DNA of 64,000 nucleotides, from positions 291,152 to 355,151 of the forward strand of contig NW_005202176.1 in assembly GCF_000372725.1 (NCBI RefSeq). Direction: 5' to 3'. Numbering within the stretch: position 1 is the first letter of the stretch; each line of letters starts with the position of its first letter. This document shows, in pieces, positions 38,979 to 48,146 of the stretch. The notes beneath the pieces are model-generated. The model saw nothing but the letters and a program-made list of their open reading frames with translations, did not search any database and had not been told where the DNA came from. The position numbers and the translations under genes were made by a program. The stretch comes from Emiliania huxleyi CCMP1516. Taxonomy: Eukaryota; Haptophyta; Isochrysidales; Noelaerhabdaceae.

Positions 38979-40106
38979 GCGGCCGGCAACAGCCCAAAAC
39001 GACCGGGCAATCTCTCTACTTATCTCTCTCATATATTTTCACGGAAGAAGTCCCCCCCCGAGCAGGAGAGATTAGGCGGCATGAGCGCCCGCCACACCCC
39101 GCCACGCGTGTTGGCGAGAATGTGCTCTGCACACTGCAGAGACGACGAACGGGAACAAGCTGACCCGCAGGCCCAGTGCCTCGACGAGGTGACTTGTGCG
39201 TTGTGGCGACCACCAAGAATTCGGGCTGCAGGCTGGGGCCTGGGGGTGGGGGGCGGCCGGAGCTGGGGCAGTGCAGAAGCAACACGTATGTCGTATCACC
39301 TCGAGCGTATATCACACAGCCTGCGTGACACGCGGAGCAGTCGTCAATGAGGAATGAATGAGCTCGCCTGCGGCGAGGGCGGACGAGAGGAGTGCACGGA
39401 GCTAAGTGCCTCGCCGCGGCCCTCGCAGGAGAGAGGAGTCGCTTAGGCCCTGGTGTACCTCTGATATACGGCCTGAGATGTCTTTTTAACCTGTTTTAGT
39501 GTCAGTGCGCGCCCGTTGCCGACCCGAATTCTTTTTTGAAGCGGGGCGCGTGTTGCGCCGCCGCCCGATGATTAATACCCGGACGAGGGCACCCACGCCG
39601 GAGTCCCACGGGGCGACGTCGCCGACGTCCGCACGAGACGTTCTTTGTGAGCCTTGCGCGCTCGACTTGCGCGCGTAAAGCCGTAAACCTAACGCGTCTC
39701 ATTTCCTGTTCTCGAATCTTGCTTGACCAGTGTCTAAGTGTCGAGATCAATCTGTCGCTTGCCCCGCATCTCGAGCAGGGTCAGCTTCGCCTCCATCGCG
39801 CGATTGGTTGACCCAATGTCCGTGCATTACCAAGCATATGGTGCGAAAGCCTCAGGGTACCCTATGAGGTGGCTAAGTGAGGGTCTCTGGCCCACCCAAA
39901 TAGTGCTCTTTAACTAACGGAGGCCTTTGGGGGCGACCCGGGGGCACCTCGGGGTCGCAGTAGCCCCTGACGGTCGAAACCGGACCCATCCCGGAGCTAA
40001 AATTCTTTTTAGCCTGGGGGGCGAACTGGGCGACGGCTGGGCGACGATAGCCTGGCGACACGATAGCCGGCTCCCGGCGCTTTCTCTGCAGGAAGAACGC
40101 CTCGCA
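38979..40106. other. Intergenic region
   Basis: More than 1 kb without a recognised gene. Slightly AT-richer patches near 39010-39045 and 39480-39540. No convincing ORF, repeat or RNA gene seen. Confidence 0.4.
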
Positions 40107-41370
40107 ATGCTGCGCTCTTCGCGGACGCTTGTCCGGGGCGGGGCCGTGGTGCTCGGCGGCTTGGGCTGGCGGCAAACTATGTGCGCGCCCGAGCCGGCTG
40201 AAGCCACGCCTTCGAAGACTCCGGAGACCAGCTTCTATCAGAAGTTGATGGCCTCTGCCGGCCTTGCAGCGTGGGTTGCCGCGACGTTTACGGACGCACC
40301 CCATGCCAATGATATCTCGAAATCCATGGTCCGCACGCCGAAAGACTATGGCATGGCGTACGAGGAGGTGTCTTTCCCGGCGACCGACGGCTGCCAGATC
40401 GCCGCGTGGTACATTCCCGCAAAGGAAAAGGGGTCGAAGAAGGTCGCAGTCGTCTCGCACCAGTCATGGTGACCGCCTCCCGCGCCTGCGCACCGTGCCC
40501 TAGGCTGCTCGCATCGCGCGCTATACCGCCTCACCGTTGTGGTGCTCCCTGCCGACCAGGTCATACGCGAACAAGTCGGGCATGGTCGAACTCCGCATGC
40601 CAGTGCTGCCCGGGCTACCCGGCACGATGAAGCAAGAGGCAATCGACTATGTCAAGCTGCACAAGGTGCTGCACGATGACGGGTTTCATGTGCTCGCCTT
40701 CGACATGCGCAACCACGGCGACTCGGAGCGCCGCCTGCCTTCTGGCTGGGGGGTCGTCGAGTACATGGACGCCGCCGGCGCCCTGGACTACGTCAACGCG
40801 CATCCTGTGCTGAGTCGCTGCAAGGTGGCGCTCTTCCCATTCTGCGTGGCGGGGCAGGCGATGCTCAAGGCGAACGCACTGCACCCTGAAAAGTTCAAGA
40901 ACGTCGTCGCCATGGTCGCGACAAACCTGTTCACGCTGAAGAATATGTACCTCGAGAACCCGGCCTTCCACACCTTCTTCATGAGCGGCGGCGGGAGCTT
41001 CCAGTACATCAACGAGGAGACATTGGACAGCGCGCTGCGCGCAAAGCACGCGCAGTACATCGCCGCAGGCACGATTCAGGAGGACCCGAACATCGACCTG
41101 TGCGTCAAGCAGTTGTGCGCGACGACGTACGCTTCGAAGGTCAAGGTCCCGGTCCTGTATTGCACCCCCCTTGAGGACTTCGTGCCCAACCAGCGCGTCG
41201 ACGCACCCGAGATCCTCAAGTCATTCCCGAACTGCGAATTCCACGCCATCGGGACCAGCGCGCCCCCGCCCTTCAGGACCTCCACGAACAATCGGTCGCA
41301 GGGCTACAACTACTTCCAGAACGAGGGATCGGAGGTCATGCTCGACTTCCTCCACCGGAACGGGCTGTGA
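40107..41370 (+). CDS. Alpha/beta hydrolase with a possible Cys nucleophile
   Basis: Two exons, 40107-40468 and 40560-41370; the GT-AG intron of 91 bp restores SHQSW|SYANKSG in phase. The N-terminus (MLRSSRTLVRGGAVVLGGLG) looks like a mitochondrial or other organelle presequence. The hydrolase core shows VSFPATDGCQIAAWYIPAK, VAVVSHQSW, FHVLAFDMRNHGDSERRLP (typical strand with DxRNHGxS) and an elbow VALFPFCVAGQAMLKA. At the elbow the usual GxSxG is replaced; a Cys occupies the nucleophile position if it is aligned to related FSRCxG-type algal and bacterial sequences I recall. VPVLYCTPLEDFVPN supplies the acid (Asp), and a His lies near CEFHAIG. Catalytic activity uncertain; substrate unknown. 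Confidence 0.7.
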
Positions 41371-42145
41371 CGACGGCCTCGCCTCTGCCTCTAGCACCGG
41401 CCTTTAAGCAGCTGGTGGGCCTGCGGCGGAGAGCAGCCGCGGCGCCTAGTGCGCCCTCCCACACCTTAGTGCGGCGCCTCAGCGCGGCCTTACGTGTAGT
41501 AAGTACCTTAGCTTAGTCAGAGCTGCGCTAGTGCGGCCTTAGTACCTCAGTCGAGCTGCGCCGTACCGACACAATCTTTAAGCCTCACCAGCGCACAGGC
41601 CAGCGTGGTATGTATCACCTAAACGACAAAAGGGCCTGAATCCACCAGTGAACGGGGGGGAGAGAGCTCCTCTCTTCTCCGCGCCCCCCCTCCCCCCCAA
41701 GGCGCGCGATACACACAGAAACAGGGGTTTCCGGTCGGCGGCGACGTCGTGGGTCGACCTCTCATAAAGCCGAAATCTCGGGTCCAATCTCTCGCGCGTC
41801 TTCTCGCGGCCAATCTCTGGTAGAGATCCCGTCGGCGGCGACGGTCGACCGAGTTGGAGAGCTCGAAAGCCGCGATCGAGCGGGCGGGGAGGAGGCCCTC
41901 CGCCAGCTGCAGCGAGGGCGGTGGCGGTGGCGATGATATCAGCCGAAATGCGATGCCACCTCCCGTTCGGGTAACAAGCATGTTGACACACCCGGGAGCT
42001 CGTGTCGCGTGCTCGGACGCCTGTCCGCATGCACGCGACCGCGAGTGTGACGACGGAGAAAAATCTGGAATTCTTTTTTCGAAGCCCGGCGGGAAACGGC
42101 CGAGAGAGAGGAGGCGCTCAGCACCCGCAACCCCGCCCCCTTTGC
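41371..42145. other. Intergenic region
   Basis: 41450-41560 contains several copies of an AGTGCGGC(C)TTAGT-like unit. Otherwise no gene seen; the frame of the ankyrin gene is open upstream of its chosen Met. Confidence 0.4.
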
Positions 42146-44167
42146 ATGCCCGGCCGAACGAAGGCTGGCTCGGGGTCCCGGCGCGGGCACGCGTCAACGG
42201 CGGCTACTGCTGCGGCGCTCGTGCTGCCGAAAAGGATCGAGGCGGCGGCGGAGAAGGGCAAGGTCGACGTGGTGCAGACGTGGCTCAGCGGGGCTGGGCG
42301 GGTTGACGCGACGTGCGTGCGTGGCGGTGTGAGCGGCTGTACGCTCCTGCTGATCGCCGCCGAACACGGTCACAAAGAGATTATCGAACTGCTGCTGAAG
42401 CGCGGCGCGGAGGCGGACGCGCGCGATGGCGAAGACCATACGGCGCTGATGGCCGCCGCCCGCTGGGGCTACGAGCAGGTGGCCGAGATGCTGCTGCGGC
42501 ACGGCGTAGAGATCAACCTGCAGAACAGCGCAGGCAGCACCGCGCTGATGATGGCCGCCGCCAACGGCCACGAGCAGGTGGCCGAGATGCTGATTCAGCA
42601 CGGCGCGGAGATCAACCTTCAAGCTGGCGACGACAGTACGGCGCTGATGGCCGCCGCCGCCAAGGGCGACGAGCGCGTGGTCGACGCACTGCTGCGGCAC
42701 GGGGCGGAGATCGACCTTCAAGACAGTTGCAACGGCCACACTGCGCTCACGGGCGCCGCCTGCATCGGCCATCCCACCGTCGTGCTTCGCCTGCTGCGCG
42801 CGGGCGCGGACATGACACTGCGCACTGCGGCGGGCAAGACGGCGCTACAGATCGCCAAGGAGGAGGGCCACACCGAGTGCGGCGAGGCCGTCAGGACGTA
42901 TCTCGGCGAGGTGGCGGGCCGGAGCACGGCGCCGGCGGCCGAGGCGGGCGGCGCAGGGGCGAGCGGCGCACCCGCAGGCGAGGCGGCGGCGGGCGCCAGT
43001 GCCGCGGCCTCTGCTTCCAGCGGCGAGGGTGGAGCGGAGACCGCGCCGGGCAGCGGGGCGGTGCCAGAGGAGGTCGTGCTAGCGGCTCGGCGAGGCGAAG
43101 AGGCGACGGTGCTGGCGTGGCTCGACGGTGGCGGGCGGGTCGATGCGACGTTCGAGTATACCTTTGTTGACGGCTCTCGTGAGAGCGGCGTGACGCTGCT
43201 GATGGTCGCGATGGGCAATGGCCAAGCGGAGCTGGCTGAGGCGCTTCTGCGGCGCGGCGCAGATACCTCATTGCTGACCAGCGATGGCAGCTGCTATGCG
43301 CTGGGTCTCGCCGCTGTGAACGGCCACAAGAACCTGGTCGAGCTGGCAGTGCGGCTCGGCGCGGAGGTCGACCAGCAAAACAGCGAAGGCGACACCGCTC
43401 TGATGCTCGCCGCTGACAACGGCCATCCCGCCGTGGTGCTCCGCTTGCTGCGGGCGGGCGCTGACATGACGCTGCGCGACGTGGACGGTGAGACAGCGCT
43501 GCAGATCGCCAAGGAGAAGGGCCACGCCGAGTGCGTGCGCGCCTTCGAGGAGCATGCGGCGGCCAAGGCGGCGGCCGAGAAGGCGGCGAAGGAGGCGGCG
43601 AGGGCTGCGGGGGCGGCGGAGAGGGCGGCGCAGAGGGCGGAGGAGGAGAAGGAGGCGGCGCGGCACGCCGACGAGCTGCTGGCGGAGGTCGAGGCGGAGA
43701 AGCGCGCCAAGGGCAAGAAGGGCAAGAAGAAGAAGAAGAAGGAGGCGCCGGCAGAGGCAGCCGCAGCCAAGCCCGCGCCGTTGGACAGGGAGGGGCTGCT
43801 CCAGCTTCTCGCGGAGCTCCACGAGGACAGGATCCGTTTCGGCATCACGGCGGAGACGTCGGTCGAGGGATTGGCGGAGGCGCTGGGAGAGGCGGCGGGC
43901 GAGGCGAGCGAGGAGGAGGGCGAGGAGGAGGGCGAGGAGGCGGCAGCGGAGGCGGCAGCGGAGGCGCGCCGGCAGGCTGAGGCGGAGGCTGCGGCTGTGG
44001 CAGCGGCAGAAGAGGAGGAGGCTGCCGCAGCGGAGGAGGAGGCGGCCGAGGCGGCAGTAGCGGCGGCCGAGGCGGCAGCGGCGGCGGCAGAGGCGGCGCT
44101 CGCCGCAGCCAAGGCGAGGCGCGCGTCAGTTGCCGCTGCGAGGGCCAGGGCGCGGGAGGCGGCCTAG
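42146..44167 (+). CDS. Ankyrin-repeat protein with long Ala/Glu coiled-coil tail
   Basis: Start MPGRTKAGSGSRRGHAS, about 673 aa, intronless. The first block (residues ~25-255) has about six ankyrin repeats (HTALMAAARWGYEQVAEMLL, STALMMAAANGHEQVAEMLI, LQIAKEEGHTECGEAV). An Ala/Gly/Ser linker follows, then a second block of about four repeats opening with VVLAARRGEEATVLAWLDGG. The C-terminal third is Ala/Glu-rich predicted helix ([20 protein letters not shown]) with a KKGKKKKKKE stretch and a second acidic helix to the stop. The two blocks begin alike, suggesting internal duplication. Such proteins are numerous in haptophyte genomes; role is protein-protein interaction, partner unknown. Confidence 0.8.
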   Translation: MPGRTKAGSGSRRGHASTAATAAALVLPKRIEAAAEKGKVDVVQTWLSGAGRVDATCVRGGVSGCTLLLIAAEHGHKEIIELLLKRGAEADARDGEDHTALMAAARWGYEQVAEMLLRHGVEINLQNSAGSTALMMAAANGHEQVAEMLIQHGAEINLQAGDDSTALMAAAAKGDERVVDALLRHGAEIDLQDSCNGHTALTGAACIGHPTVVLRLLRAGADMTLRTAAGKTALQIAKEEGHTECGEAVRTYLGEVAGRSTAPAAEAGGAGASGAPAGEAAAGASAAASASSGEGGAETAPGSGAVPEEVVLAARRGEEATVLAWLDGGGRVDATFEYTFVDGSRESGVTLLMVAMGNGQAELAEALLRRGADTSLLTSDGSCYALGLAAVNGHKNLVELAVRLGAEVDQQNSEGDTALMLAADNGHPAVVLRLLRAGADMTLRDVDGETALQIAKEKGHAECVRAFEEHAAAKAAAEKAAKEAARAAGAAERAAQRAEEEKEAARHADELLAEVEAEKRAKGKKGKKKKKKEAPAEAAAAKPAPLDREGLLQLLAELHEDRIRFGITAETSVEGLAEALGEAAGEASEEEGEEEGEEAAAEAAAEARRQAEAEAAAVAAAEEEEAAAAEEEAAEAAVAAAEAAAAAAEAALAAAKARRASVAAARARAREAA

Positions 44168-45021
44168 CCCGCGCGCAAGGACAGCTGGCGCAGTGGCAGC
44201 CATGGGGAAGGGTCTCTCGTACTGTGGGGTGCGTTCTCTTGTGAGCGATCGTGGCTGTGGGCTGGGCCCCTGGGCCCTGCGCCGCGCGGGCGCGCGTGCA
44301 GTCCCTCGAGGTCCCGCCGGGAGCTGCTCACACAGCCGTAGGGTGGGCGGTGGCGCGAGAAAGTCGCAACTCGCATAGAGTGCGAGTGCATCTCTCAGAG
44401 CGCAGAGTGTGGGTGTGGCTATGGCGACACGGTGCAGTGGGGAGTGCGATCTGGTCACTCAGGCAGAGGGAGGTGTGAAGACGCGAAGAGAAAGTGTGGT
44501 TTTTTTACCGGATGAACAAGACGCGGATACGAAGCGTTATGATCTTTTGATAAGGGGGTTAACGGGGTTAAGAGCTTAAGGCCAGTGCGCGCTATGAACA
44601 GAGAGTGAGTGTGCTGGGCGCTGGGAGTGAGAGGATGAGAAAGTGCCCGGGAACAGTGGTGATGCCTGCGATGTCCTCCGACCTCCCGGGACCGAGCCGC
44701 CGCACGCGCGTCCGCGACACGCCGCGAGAGAGCCGTAGAGAGCCGAGACGGCCGCGCGGATGCCCCCCCGATCGCCGATGCGCGCGCCGGCGTGCGCGCG
44801 AAAACGGGTAAAGTTTTTGGGCGCGTGCTGAGGTGCGCTCGACACGCTTACACTGTACCGTACTGCAATAATAACAGAGGGCGATAAACTCACGTCACAT
44901 GACCGCTAGGCGGCGCCACTGCGCACTGACTGACACACTTCGACACGCACACTTCACGACGCGCGCGCGACAGAGCGCCGCCTCCGGCTCTCTGCGCGCG
45001 CCTCTCCTGCGGGCTCGCCTG
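44168..45021. other. Intergenic region between convergent genes
   Basis: Convergent with the methylmalonyl-CoA mutase gene. No coding sequence recognised. A short AT-richer patch with TTAACGGGGTTAAGAGCTTAA near 44560-44580. Confidence 0.4.
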
Positions 45022-47352
45022 CTAGCCCGAAGCAGCCTGGGCGTCGCCCTCGCTGAGCGCCGCCTCCAGGTCGCCGATGATGGTGCGCGCCGCCGCGGGG
45101 ATGCGCGTGCCCGGCCCGAAGACGCTCTTCACTCCCGCCTCGTGCAGCAGGCCGTAGTCCTGCTGCGGGATGACGCCGCCGGCCACCACCATCGCCTCGC
45201 AGCCCTGCGCCGACAGCTCCTTGATGAGCGCCGGCAGGAGCGTGCGGTGGCCCGCCGCCTGCGACGAGACGCCGACCACGTGCACGTCTGCGTCGACCGC
45301 CTGCAGCGCAACCTCGGCGGGCGTCGCAAAGAGCGGGCCGACGTCGACGTCGAAGCCCAGGTCGGCAAAGGCGGAGGCGATGACGTTGGCGCCGCGGTCG
45401 TGCCCGTCCTGCCCCATCTTTGCCACCAGGATGCGTGGGCGACGCCCGTGCCGCGCCGCAAACTCCTCCGCCATCGCCACGGTCGCCTCGATCTCGCCGC
45501 CGTCGCTGCGGAAGTCGCCGAGATAGGCGCCCGAGCCGACGGTGTGCGAGGGCGTGTACCGCCCCCACTGCCGCTCGAGCGCGTCCGAGATCTCGCCCAC
45601 CGTCGCGCGCGCCCGCGCCGCGTCGATTGCCAGCGCGAGGAGGTTGCCGTCGTACGTCGCGGCGGCGGCGGAGAGCGCCGCGAGCGCCTTTTGCAGCGTG
45701 GCCTCGTCGCGCTCGGCGCGCAGCCGCTTCAGCTTCGCCTCCTGCGCCGCGCGCACGTCGAGGTTGTCGATGACGCGCGGCTCGACGACGGGCTGCTCGC
45801 GGCCGGCCGCCGGCGCGTACTTGTTGATGCCGACGATGACGTCGTCGCCAGAGTCGATGCGCGCCTGCTTGCGGGTGGCGCAAACCTCGATCCGCTGCTT
45901 TGGCATGCCGGAGGCGACCGCCTTGGCCATGCCGCCGAGCGCCTCCACCTCCTCGATGATGGCGCGCGCCTCCTCGACGAGCCTGTCGGTGAGCGCCTTT
46001 GGCCCGCGGGCGGCGGGGTCAGGGGGTGGGGCGGGGGGTTGGGGCTGGGGCGGGGGTTGGGGCAGGGGCGGGGGTTGGGACCGGGGCGGGTTGGGGCAGG
46101 GGCGAGGGCAGCCGGCGGAGCGTGTGACGCGGGTCGAGTCGGAGGAGGAGGCGTGGGGAGGGCCGTGTCGCCTCCATCATGTAGGAAGTGTCTAGGAAGT
46201 GTCTAGGAAGTGTCTCCTCCATCATGTAGGAAGTGTCTAGGAAGTGTCTAGGAAGTGTCTCCTCCATCATGTAGGAAGTGTCTAGGAAGTGTCTAGGAAG
46301 TGTCTCCTCCATCATGTAGGAAGTGTCTAGGAAGTGTCTAGGAAGTGTCGCCTCCATCATGTAGGAAGTGTCTAGGAAGTGTCTCCTCCATCATGTAGGA
46401 AGTGTCTAGGAAGTGTCTAGGAAGTGTCTCCTCCATCATGTAGGAAGTGTCTAGGAAGTGTCTAGGAAGTGTCTCCTCCATCATGTAGGAAGTGTCTAGG
46501 AAGTGTCTAGGAAGTGTCGCCTCCATCATGTAGGAAGTGTCTAGGAAGTGTCTAGGAAGTGTCTCCTCCATCATGTAGGAAGTGTCTAGGAAGTGTCTCC
46601 TCCATCATGTAGGAAGTGTCTAGGAAGTGTCTAGGAAGTGTCTCCTCCATCATGTAGGAGCCGCCCCAAGGGTCGACCACGTGGGGAATGCCCGTCTCCT
46701 CGGCGAGGATGAGCTGCGTGTTGCGCGCGAGCGAGGCGGAGAAGTCGGTCGGCAGTCCGATGGCCTAATTAATTCGTTCATTCGTTAATTAGTTAGAAGT
46801 CCGTCGGCAGTCCGATGGCCTGCGGCGGAGAAGTCGGCGAGGGGTGGGGAGGAGGCGGCGAGAGGGTGGGGGGGCGGCGGCGAGAGGCGGGGGTGGCGGC
46901 GATCGCGGTGAGAGGCATCGCTCCGCATGGGGATGGCGCTGTGCGTGCGGGTCGCGGGTGTGCGGGTGTGCGGGTGTGCGGGTGTGCGGGTGTGCGGGTG
47001 TGCGGTGTGCGGTGGCCTCGTCAAACGAGTTTGTGTGCAGCGACTGCGTGCCGCCCATCACCGCGGCCATCGCCTCGACCGTGGTGCGGATCACGTTGTT
47101 GTACGGCTCCTGCGCAGTGAGCGACCAGCCGCTCGTCTGGCAGTGCGTGCGCAGCAGGAGTGACTTCTCCTTCTTGGGGTCGAAGTGCTGCTTCATCAGC
47201 TCCGCCCACAGCCGCCGCGCCGCCCGCAGCTTGGCAACCTCCATGTAAAAGTTCATCGAGATGCCCCAGAAAAAGGAGATGCGCGGCGCGATGTCGTCGA
47301 CGCCGACGACGCCCGTCGCCTCGGCCGCACGCACGTACTCGAGCCCGTCCGC
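45022..47352 (-). CDS. Methylmalonyl-CoA mutase, C-terminal exons only
   Basis: Three exons on the minus strand: 47352-47017 ([14 protein letters not shown]... to LHTNSFDE), 46767-46645 ([20 protein letters not shown]... to GGSYMME), and 45996-45022 ([10 protein letters not shown]... to the stop). They cover the end of the TIM-barrel substrate domain and the whole cobalamin-binding domain, with the B12 ligand motif [11 protein letters not shown] (DxHxxG). The enzyme interconverts methylmalonyl-CoA and succinyl-CoA in mitochondria using adenosylcobalamin. The intron after NSFDE is GC-AG; the intron after SYMME contains a minisatellite and fits a GA donor at 46644 or a GC donor at 46171. All 5' exons are missing: 30 bp beyond the first exon's acceptor the sequence becomes a copy of the endonuclease III-like gene's 3' end. 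The gene is therefore 5'-truncated here. Confidence 0.82.
46172..46657. repeat. Minisatellite of 12 copies of an exon end in the mutase gene
   Basis: Units of 45 bp (two of 34 bp) each contain the exon-derived TACATGATGGAGG (minus strand) followed by ACACTTCCTAG subunits. Copies sit at about 46172, 46217, 46262, 46307, 46352, 46386, 46431, 46476, 46521, 46566, 46600 and 46645. Units at 46172, 46349 and 46519 have GAG|GCGACA; the others GAG|GAGACA. The 34-bp units shift frame to a stop, so the array cannot be read through as protein. Confidence 0.95.
46736..46822. repeat. Duplicated acceptor and exon start in the mutase gene
   Basis: GAAGTC(G/C)GTCGGCAGTCCGATGGCC occurs at about 46741-46766 and 46796-46819, separated by a palindromic AT-rich spacer (TAATTAATTCG...CGTTAATTAG). 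On the minus strand each copy is preceded by an AG acceptor directly before GCCATCGG, giving two alternative 3' splice sites. Confidence 0.9.
46955..47010. repeat. GCGGGTGTGC tandem repeat in a mutase intron
   Basis: About five head-to-tail decamers immediately beside the GC donor of the intron after NSFDE (GCCACC, 47011-47016). Confidence 0.85.
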
Positions 47353-47383
47353 CTGCGCACCGGGCCGGCGGCGTGAGAGTGCT

Positions 47384-47644
47384 GCGGCTGGGGCGGGGCG
47401 CTGGTGGAGCACGCAAGCAGCGGGGCGCGCGCGACGCGGCTGCCCGACAGCGATGCCGCTGAGGCCGAGTCTTGCGTGGCCTCAGAGGCGAACATAGAGC
47501 TCGCAAAGTCCATCGTGGCGCGGATGGACGCGTCAGGTTAGCGGTAGCAAGGGGTGACACCACCTCCGAGCGTCGCACTTTTGGGCACTCATACGTGCTA
47601 CTGTATTCAATGGGTTGCGAGAAAGTTGTTCACAAAGCGGCGCG
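47384..47644 (+). repeat. Segmental duplicate of the endonuclease III-like gene 3' end
   Basis: Nearly identical, apart from one T, to 62514-62773 in the same orientation. It includes the last coding codons (...SIVARMDASG, stop) and about 120 bp of 3' flank. Here it abuts, in antisense, the first preserved exon of methylmalonyl-CoA mutase. Confidence 0.92.
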
Positions 47645-48146
47645 ACTGCCCGACTGGTTCGCGACTTTTTATCACCGTTCACCGATCTTCAAGTGAGCCT
47701 CCCCAGGGGACCATCGGTCTTCCTCTTCGGTGCCTGCAGAGCGAGGCACCGATTCGCGATTGGAAAAGCACAGTGCGCTGTGTGCCCCAACCCCCAACAC
47801 AATCGGGTGTTCCTGCGCGGCCCCTTTCCATTCCTAAGGGGGGGCTAGGGCCTAGGCCACGAGAACGCGGCGCGGACTAAACTTCGCGATTTTTTAATTT
47901 TATTTTCCAGATCACTGGCTCCTAGCAACTTCTTCGCGACAAGACCGACGGGTCGAGAACAACTTCTCGTCAAGGAAGGCGCTCGTCAAGGCGCTCAAGA
48001 GCGCGATTGGCAAGTAAAGGCGTGTGGGTGGGACAAAGGCACGCGGACCTGCGGGGTAGATAGAACCCAGATGACCAAAAATGGTAAGTTTGCGTGAACA
48101 GACTCTCTGCCTTCTCGACTCACGTCGACTGTCTGAGAGAGAGAGA
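47645..48146. other. Spacer between duplicate and retroelement
   Basis: No gene seen. An AT tract lies near 47890-47912. Confidence 0.35.

Noticed and set aside
45000..46206. Plus-strand frame opposite methylmalonyl-CoA mutase
   Set aside because: Arg/Asp-rich antisense shadow; the minus strand carries the cobalamin-binding motif and full homology.
46172..46657. Reading the mutase minisatellite as a 15-residue protein repeat ([15 protein letters not shown])
   Set aside because: The 34-bp units shift the frame into a stop and the residues interrupt a conserved enzyme core.
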